DNA of 38,619 nt from Methylomicrobium sp035916875 (lineage in GTDB: Bacteria > Pseudomonadota > Gammaproteobacteria > Methylococcales > Methylomonadaceae), in contig NZ_JAXUHN010000066.1 of assembly GCF_035916875.1 (NCBI RefSeq), positions 1 through 38,619 of the forward strand. Direction: 5' to 3'. Shown here one piece after another: positions 33,081 through 38,619 of this stretch. Each line of letters begins with the position of its first letter. Within the stretch, counting starts at the first letter, position 1. The position numbers and the translations under genes were made by a program. The notes under the pieces were generated by a model. It ran no database searches. It was not told where the DNA came from and worked only from the letters and a program-made list of their open reading frames with translations.

Positions 33081-34490
33081 ATGAAAGGCATCAATCAGAC
33101 GGTTAAATTAGGGTTGGAAATTTTAACCCCGACTCAATCAGGTTCCGGTGCGGAACTGTTCAAGGAACTGGATTTCATTGACCGTAGCGGCATGGCCTTT
33201 GTCGTCGATCAGCAAGCCAGTTTCAATGCCGTGGCTTCCGGTAATTTAGCATTGGATACTTTGCTGGCCGGCGGAGCGCGGCTCAGCGATTTGGTGCAAG
33301 CGGCGGGGCAGGATTATGGTTATCGCTTGCCATGGTTAGGTAATGTGGGTAGCCCTAAAACCCCGGAAAAAATCCGAGGACAATTGAAGAGCGCCATGAA
33401 CTGCCCGTATTTGCCTGGCTCGGCGATTAAAGGAGCGATACGAACGGCATTGATTGCGGAGTGGTTGCGCACCATGCCGTCAAGTACTTTCGCACATTTG
33501 CTGCCGCAAAAAGATAAATTTGGCAAGTTTCCATCGAAACAATGGGCGGCTAAAAAACTAATGGACGAACTGACCGGCAAAGACGCCAAACAAGACATCT
33601 TTCGCTCGTTCAAAGTCAAAGATACTTTTTTTGATAACACAAATTTACGTCTTGCCGATATTCGCTGGCTTAACGAAAAACGCTGGCGCAGCATGAGTCA
33701 AAAGAAAAGCTTCGATAGCTGGCAACAGGCGGATGGCATATTTGCTGAAGTCTTACAGGCCAATGCCCTAGGAATGGTTACCTTGCAATGGGACGGCTTC
33801 TTACTCAGTAATGTAAATAAGTGGCAACAACCGGGAACGGTTTCCGGTATCGCACCAAAGAATTTTGATGATTTGAAACAACGCCTAAATCACCATGCAA
33901 AGTATCGTTTACAGCGCGAAATTGATTTCTATAAAGAACAAGGTAAACCCGCTCCTGAGCAAGAATGCCAGCGAATCTTAAATATGCTGGAAAAGGATCA
34001 ACATGCCGCCTACCTACAGATGTCTTGGGGAAGTGGTTGGCGTGGTATGACAGGCGATTGGGCGTCTGAAGAACAAGTAAAAACATTCATAGAGATCTTT
34101 AAGCTGGGCCGAGAGGGTAAGCCATTTCCTAAAACCAGACGCCTAGCCGTTTCCGGCGAACCGAAACTACCATTAGGTTGGATAAGACTGCTTCCTTATG
34201 AGTTGGTCTCGGAAAAGCTGAACAACCAGCAAATCCAACAACAAGCGATCGCAGCACAGTCGGCATGGGTCAATCAAAAACTCGCGCAAATCGCTCAACA
34301 GAACCGCAGTTCAGAAAAAGAAGCTTTGCGCGGTAAAGCACTCGCTGAAGCATGGCAAGCCTTGCCTGATGGGGAGGAAAAGCAAACTGCATTAGCGGAT
34401 ATAAAGCGCCGCTGGCAAGCAGAAAATTGGTGGGAAGTTCCGAACGGAAAATCGGCAAAACAAGCTAAGTCGATATATCAACAGGGTTAA
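33081..34490 (+). CDS. csm5: Csm5, RAMP subunit with a long C-terminal extension
   Basis: A 469-residue Csm5, which caps the 3' end of the crRNA filament and takes part in crRNA maturation. The RAMP signatures are KLGLEILTPTQSGSGAEL at the N-terminus and YLPGSAIKGAIRTALIAEW (about 110-128). The ATG at 33081 with AGGAG at 33071-33075 is preferred over the GTG at 33075. The typical fold seems to end near RLLPY at about residue 373. Another 96 residues follow, rich in Gln, Ala and charged residues and likely helical (EKLNNQQIQQQAIAAQSAWV, KEALRGKALAEAWQALPDGE). This tail is unusual for Csm5 as I know it. Confidence 0.9.
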   Translation: MKGINQTVKLGLEILTPTQSGSGAELFKELDFIDRSGMAFVVDQQASFNAVASGNLALDTLLAGGARLSDLVQAAGQDYGYRLPWLGNVGSPKTPEKIRGQLKSAMNCPYLPGSAIKGAIRTALIAEWLRTMPSSTFAHLLPQKDKFGKFPSKQWAAKKLMDELTGKDAKQDIFRSFKVKDTFFDNTNLRLADIRWLNEKRWRSMSQKKSFDSWQQADGIFAEVLQANALGMVTLQWDGFLLSNVNKWQQPGTVSGIAPKNFDDLKQRLNHHAKYRLQREIDFYKEQGKPAPEQECQRILNMLEKDQHAAYLQMSWGSGWRGMTGDWASEEQVKTFIEIFKLGREGKPFPKTRRLAVSGEPKLPLGWIRLLPYELVSEKLNNQQIQQQAIAAQSAWVNQKLAQIAQQNRSSEKEALRGKALAEAWQALPDGEEKQTALADIKRRWQAENWWEVPNGKSAKQAKSIYQQG

Positions 34491-34607
34491 GTCATCGTGT
34501 TTGCTTACATCATCATAGGTCCGTCAACACATTAAGCAACGGCTCACCCCACTGATCCAGCCGGAACGTTAGCATCCTTAATAAAAGTATCCAAAGAAAG
34601 TAAATTT

Positions 34608-35879
34608 ATGACCCAAATCCTCTTCTGCACCGTCGGCGGCAGTCATCAACCGATCGTCAGCGCGATCAACGACTTGCGACCCGATTTCGTCGTTTTCATT
34701 TGTACCGGCAAAGACCCCGCCACTGGCCGAGTTGGCTCGGTTAGTCAAATCGACGGCAAAGGCAATTGCATCAAAGCCCATTCCAGCGATGACAAACCCA
34801 CGCTGCCCAGCATCCCCAACCAAACCGGCCTGGCTCCCGAGCAATATGAAGTCGTTTTAACCCTGTCCGACGACCTCGACCAGATATATCTGGATTGCAA
34901 CCAAGCCATCGAACAAATCAGCCGGCGTTTTCCGAACGCCAAACTCGCTGCCGACTTTACCGGCGGCACCAAATCGATGAGCGCCGGCATGATCATGGCC
35001 GCATTGGAACGCCCGGACATCGATCTGCAATTGGTCACCGGCAGCCGCGCCGACCTGGTCAAAGTACAGGACGGATCGCAATTTACTGCCCGTGCCAACA
35101 GCGATCAAATCCGCTTCCAACGTCTAATTGCACCTTACAAGCAGGCCTGGAGCCGATACGCATACAGCGAAGCCGAAGCCGGTTTAAAATTGCTCAAGCC
35201 GCCCAGCAATCCCGACCTGCGCGGCCAATACACCCGTTTCCGCGAACTCAGCCGCGCCTTTGCGGAATGGGACAATTTCAACCATGCGCAAGCGCTCGCG
35301 ATCATGCAGCCTTTCGCGCCCAGTATGCCGGCCGCGTTCAAAGCCTACATCGGCCTCGCCCTGCGCTTGAACGATAATAATCCCGGCAAACGCGAGGCCG
35401 CCCGCCTGTTCGATTTGTATCGCAACGCCGAACGCCGCGCCGCTCAAGGCCGCTTCGACGACGCCATCGCGCGCGTCTATCGTTTGATCGAATGGGCCGC
35501 GCAATGGCTGCTTGAGACGCACTGCGGCATCAAAACTGGCGACATCAAACCGGAACAACTGCCGGATAGCATGGCCTTAAAAACCAATCGCGATGATAAG
35601 ATACAAGCCGGCTTGTTCGATGCCTGGCAACTGGTCAAACTTAAATCAAATGGACCCGCCGCCGCTTTTATTGCCGACCAGGAAGACACCTTGCTTAATC
35701 ATCTCAAGGTGCGCAATGGTTCGATCTTGGCTCATGGCTTCGATCCGATCCAGTCAAACAATTGGCACCCTATCCATAGTTGGTTGCAACAACATTTCAT
35801 CCCCATGTTGATCAACGAAGCAGCTCCGTTTGGCATCAAACAATTACCCGAACAGTTGCCTGTTCACTATCAGGCCTAG
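34608..35879 (+). CDS. CARF-HEPN ribonuclease, TIGR02710-like
   Basis: A 423-residue Csm6-like effector. The N-terminal CARF domain (about 1-170) starts TQILFCTVGGSHQPIVSAIN and carries DFTGGTKSMSAGM (GGTK at 119-122), the usual cyclic-oligoadenylate contact. The helical C-terminal domain ends with the HEPN active site R369-N-x5-H376 (KVRNGSILAHGFDP). It is expected to be an RNase switched on by the Cas10 signal. It follows csm5 after a 117-bp gap (34,491-34,607), the longest inside the locus; I see no firm promoter there and only a weak purine-rich AAAGAAAG before the ATG. Base composition looks richer in GC than in cas10. Confidence 0.88.
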   Translation: MTQILFCTVGGSHQPIVSAINDLRPDFVVFICTGKDPATGRVGSVSQIDGKGNCIKAHSSDDKPTLPSIPNQTGLAPEQYEVVLTLSDDLDQIYLDCNQAIEQISRRFPNAKLAADFTGGTKSMSAGMIMAALERPDIDLQLVTGSRADLVKVQDGSQFTARANSDQIRFQRLIAPYKQAWSRYAYSEAEAGLKLLKPPSNPDLRGQYTRFRELSRAFAEWDNFNHAQALAIMQPFAPSMPAAFKAYIGLALRLNDNNPGKREAARLFDLYRNAERRAAQGRFDDAIARVYRLIEWAAQWLLETHCGIKTGDIKPEQLPDSMALKTNRDDKIQAGLFDAWQLVKLKSNGPAAAFIADQEDTLLNHLKVRNGSILAHGFDPIQSNNWHPIHSWLQQHFIPMLINEAAPFGIKQLPEQLPVHYQA

Positions 35880-35900
35880 TCAACAGCTTGCCGAGTCCCT

Positions 35901-37040
35901 ATGACCATCAACACCCACCTGATTCTGGTATCCGCCCAGCCGATTCCCAACATCACGCCCATCCTCGACGACAGCCTGCGTCCGCAAAAGGTCGTCATGC
36001 TGGTCAGTGCGGAAATGATTGATCGCAGCCAGGCTCTGGAAAGTATTTTCAAACCGCGCGGCATCCGTGTCGAACGCTGTCTGATCGACAATCCCTGGGA
36101 TGCGGAGCACATTAGCGACAAAATACTCGATTTACTCGCGCTATATCCGGATGGCGACATTGCCCTCAATGCGACAGGAGGCACAAAACTGATGAGCATC
36201 GCCGCCTACGAGGCCTTTCGTAGTTGCCAGTTGCCGATATACTATATACATCCCGAACAAGACCAGTTACTTTGGTTATCGCCCAAGCAACCTGCGCAAG
36301 AATTAGCGGACCGACTGAAACTGAAAGATTACCTGATGGCCTATGGCGCTGAAAAAGTCGAGATTCCGGATTCCACCGGTGTCATCGAGCCCATTCGCCA
36401 GCTAACCCAACAAATCATTGCCGACATCGACCGCTACGCACCGGAACTGGGTAGCCTGAACTATTTGGCTTTAAATGCCGACAACCCCCGATTGAGTGTC
36501 GAAATCGACCAGGGACCGCAATCCAAGCCTCAACTATGGCAACTCTTGGAGCTGTTCGAGCAAGCAGGCCTATGCCGCATCAACGGACACACCTTAACAT
36601 TTTTCGATGAACCGGCTCGCTTCACCGCCAATGGCGGATGGTTGGAGATGCACACCTATGCCGAATGCCTGAAACTGAAAAAAAACCTAGGCATACAGGA
36701 TAATGCCTGTAACATCACCATCACTCGCCAACCAGCCGGCAAAGCCATCGTCAAAAACGAAATCGACATTGGCTTGATCAAAGCCAACCGCTTGCACATC
36801 ATCGAATGTAAAACCAAAAGTTACAGGGATTTTGCACAGGGCGCGGACGTATTATATAAACTGGACAGTCTGCGCGACTTAATGGGCGGGCTGCAAGGCC
36901 GGGCAATGCTGGTAAGTTTTAAGGCGCTGGACAAGACCAGCCGGGCCCGCGCTAAGGAGTTAAGCATTACTCTCTGCTGCCAATCCGAACTGAAAAATTT
37001 ACAGCAGCACCTGCAAAAATGGCTTGGCCAAAACAGTTAA
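35901..37040 (+). CDS. card1: Card1/Can2-like CARF nuclease (DUF1887)
   Basis: A 379-residue effector. The CARF domain (about 1-140) starts MTINTHLILVSAQPIPNITP and carries NATGGTKLMSIAAYEAF (N90-K96), which binds cyclic oligoadenylate in characterised relatives. The C-terminal PD-(D/E)xK nuclease domain has E287-x-D289 (NEIDIGLI) and E302-C-K304 (IIECKTKSYRDF), so the catalytic set looks complete. Characterised Card1/Can2 proteins degrade single-stranded DNA and RNA or nick DNA when activated, causing dormancy. It lies 21 bp after the CARF-HEPN gene and 73 bp before the CRISPR array. Confidence 0.9.
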   Translation: MTINTHLILVSAQPIPNITPILDDSLRPQKVVMLVSAEMIDRSQALESIFKPRGIRVERCLIDNPWDAEHISDKILDLLALYPDGDIALNATGGTKLMSIAAYEAFRSCQLPIYYIHPEQDQLLWLSPKQPAQELADRLKLKDYLMAYGAEKVEIPDSTGVIEPIRQLTQQIIADIDRYAPELGSLNYLALNADNPRLSVEIDQGPQSKPQLWQLLELFEQAGLCRINGHTLTFFDEPARFTANGGWLEMHTYAECLKLKKNLGIQDNACNITITRQPAGKAIVKNEIDIGLIKANRLHIIECKTKSYRDFAQGADVLYKLDSLRDLMGGLQGRAMLVSFKALDKTSRARAKELSITLCCQSELKNLQQHLQKWLGQNS

Positions 37041-37113
37041 CTTTCAAAATATGAAAACAATTGGCAGGTATTTCTGTAACACACTGAAAATAAAAGGAGA
37101 AAATTATCGAGCT
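37041..37113 (+). promoter_or_regulatory. CRISPR leader
   Basis: This is the 73-bp AT-rich stretch between the Card1-like gene and the first repeat. TTTCA-aaata-TGAAA (37042-37056) is a small dyad. TTGGCA (37061-37066) could be a -35 box, but no clear -10 follows at 17 bp. The side is set as leader because the 3' end of the repeat (ATTAAGAC) matches the form of a type III crRNA 5' tag and points away from this stretch. Confidence 0.5.
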
Positions 37114-38619
37114 ATTTAAATTGAAGACCTTATAAAGAAGGGATTAAGACCTCACTTTCTACATAACCTCCTAAATCCCCCTTTATTTAAATTGAAGACC
37201 TTATAAAGAAGGGATTAAGACCTTTTTCATAATTTAAACCTCAGATTAAAAATTCTTGATTTAAATTGAAGACCTTATAAAGAAGGGATTAAGACACGTT
37301 CTCCTTGCTTAGTTAATTAATCATTATTATTTAAATTGAAGACCTTATAAAGAAGGGATTAAGACAATTCGTATTATCAGCTAGAATGTTACCAATAATT
37401 TAAATTGAAGACCTTATAAAGAAGGGATTAAGACCTAGAATGTTACCAATAGTTTCTAAAGTACTCATTATTTAAATTGAAGACCTTATAAAGAAGGGAT
37501 TAAGACGAGTAAGGTACGTTTGATATTATTCTTCATTCTGATTATTTAAATTGAAGACCTTATAAAGAAGGGATTAAGACCTAATCGGCCATTGTGCTTT
37601 CTTAAATCAATCTAAATTTAAATTGAAGACCTTATAAAGAAGGGATTAAGACCCAAATCAGTTTTACACTTTAGAATACATAGGTTTGATTTAAATTGAA
37701 GACCTTATAAAGAAGGGATTAAGACTCGATTTGTGGGCGCATCCATTTATCGTGGATTATTTAAATTGAAGACCTTATAAAGAAGGGATTAAGACAGCCA
37801 TATTCATTGACCAGTTGTTCTTCTTTCATTATTTAAATTGAAGACCTTATAAAGAAGGGATTAAGACGCATCGATTTGGTCTAATCTTATTTCAAGTTGA
37901 CGATTTAAATTGAAGACCTTATAAAGAAGGGATTAAGACGTTACTTTCTCCGGTAGTCAAAATGACATAATCATTTAAATTGAAGACCTTATAAAGAAGG
38001 GATTAAGACGCCATTGTGCCTGCAACATAAGTGATTGCCTATTTAAATTGAAGACCTTATAAAGAAGGGATTAAGACCGTGAAGTTGCTGAATTTGTTGT
38101 GGTGTGAGTGGACATTTAAATTGAAGACCTTATAAAGAAGGGATTAAGACTTTGTCAACACGGACATTTTGAATGTGAAACAAACATTTAAATTGAAGAC
38201 CTTATAAAGAAGGGATTAAGACTCAAACTCCTCAGCGCATGTGAAACAGCTAACTGATTTAAATTGAAGACCTTATAAAGAAGGGATTAAGACTTTTTTA
38301 AGTGTGCATAGAGGGTAGTTTCTCGACTATTTAAATTGAAGACCTTATAAAGAAGGGATTAAGACTTCCGGTTTCGTGCCGAATTTGCCGTATAGCGAAA
38401 TTTAAATTGAAGACCTTATAAAGAAGGGATTAAGACTCAGACTTTTTTTGTCTAGCAAGCATACGCCTTACATTTAAATTGAAGACCTTATAAAGAAGGG
38501 ATTAAGACCCCTCAAACTCGTCAGCGTATATGAAATAGCTAACATTTAAATTGAAGACCTTATAAAGAAGGGATTAAGACTTTCCGCTGCAAAGCGACAC
38601 GGCTCTAACTTTATTTAAA
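37114..38619 (+). CRISPR. Type III-A CRISPR array, 21 full repeats plus a cut one
   Basis: The 37-bp repeat starts ATTTAAATTGAAGACC and ends GGGATTAAGAC. The 21 complete copies at 37114, 37185, 37259, 37329, 37398, 37470, 37544, 37616, 37689, 37759, 37831, 37903, 37973, 38041, 38114, 38186, 38257, 38329, 38400, 38472 and 38544 all read as identical. A 22nd begins at 38613 and is cut by the window end. The 21 spacers are 31-37 bp. The 5' end of the repeat is the palindrome ATTTAAAT, and CCTT/AAGG can form a small stem inside. The last 8 nt, ATTAAGAC, would be the crRNA 5' tag. Identical repeats up to the leader suggest a recently active array. Spacers 4 and 5 overlap in sequence, and spacers 16 and 20 are near-copies. 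Confidence 0.98.

Overview
The window reads as a chromosomal segment of a gammaproteobacterium. The run rlmH-maf-rng-yhdP-(nitrilase)-(lipoprotein)-tldD-pmbA resembles the maf(yhdE)-rng-yhdP-tldD neighbourhood of enterobacteria. The overall protein style suggests a Methylococcales-type methanotroph, but that assignment is an impression and not proven here.

Bases 1-18,840 hold the core block. On the + strand are rlmH, maf and rng (overlapping starts and stops), the giant AsmA-like yhdP, a Nit-type amidase, a BamC-like lipoprotein, and the TldD/PmbA protease pair. A convergent minus-strand thiO-pyrD pair follows. Next come a secreted coiled-coil/beta-barrel outer-membrane protein with a good promoter and terminator, recJ, a DUF502 membrane protein, and a minus-strand SRPBCC protein. 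Small dispersed hairpin repeats lie between several genes.

Bases 18,840-26,150 look like an acquired chromate-resistance island. It has a decayed IS3-family element at 19.3-20.0 kb, itself carrying a 55-bp repeat. A tightly overlapping minus-strand operon follows: chrB, chrA, a DUF1259 protein, a stand-alone ChrB C-terminal domain and an MFS exporter. The island ends in a broken IS5-family (IS903-like) element at 25.06-26.15 kb.

Bases 26,160-38,619 are a type III-A CRISPR-Cas locus, all on the + strand. Order: a promoter region with two dyads, cas6, an NE0113-family CARF protein, cas10/csm1, csm2, csm3, csm4, csm5, a CARF-HEPN protein (TIGR02710-like), a CARF/PD-(D/E)xK nuclease (Card1/DUF1887-like), a short leader, and an array of 21 complete 37-bp repeats with a 22nd cut by the window end. 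Cas10 keeps the HD and GGDD motifs, so it is expected to make cyclic oligoadenylate. Three different CARF proteins are present to read or destroy that signal: a likely RNase, a likely nuclease, and a CARF protein with a winged-helix-like tail. No cas1 or cas2 lies inside the window.

The main points for a second look are: the three-sensor make-up of the III-A locus; the CARF/winged-helix protein next to palindromes in the cas promoter; two adjacent spacers that share 17 nt of the same target; and two other spacers that match at 28 of 32 positions, as if taken from related targets.
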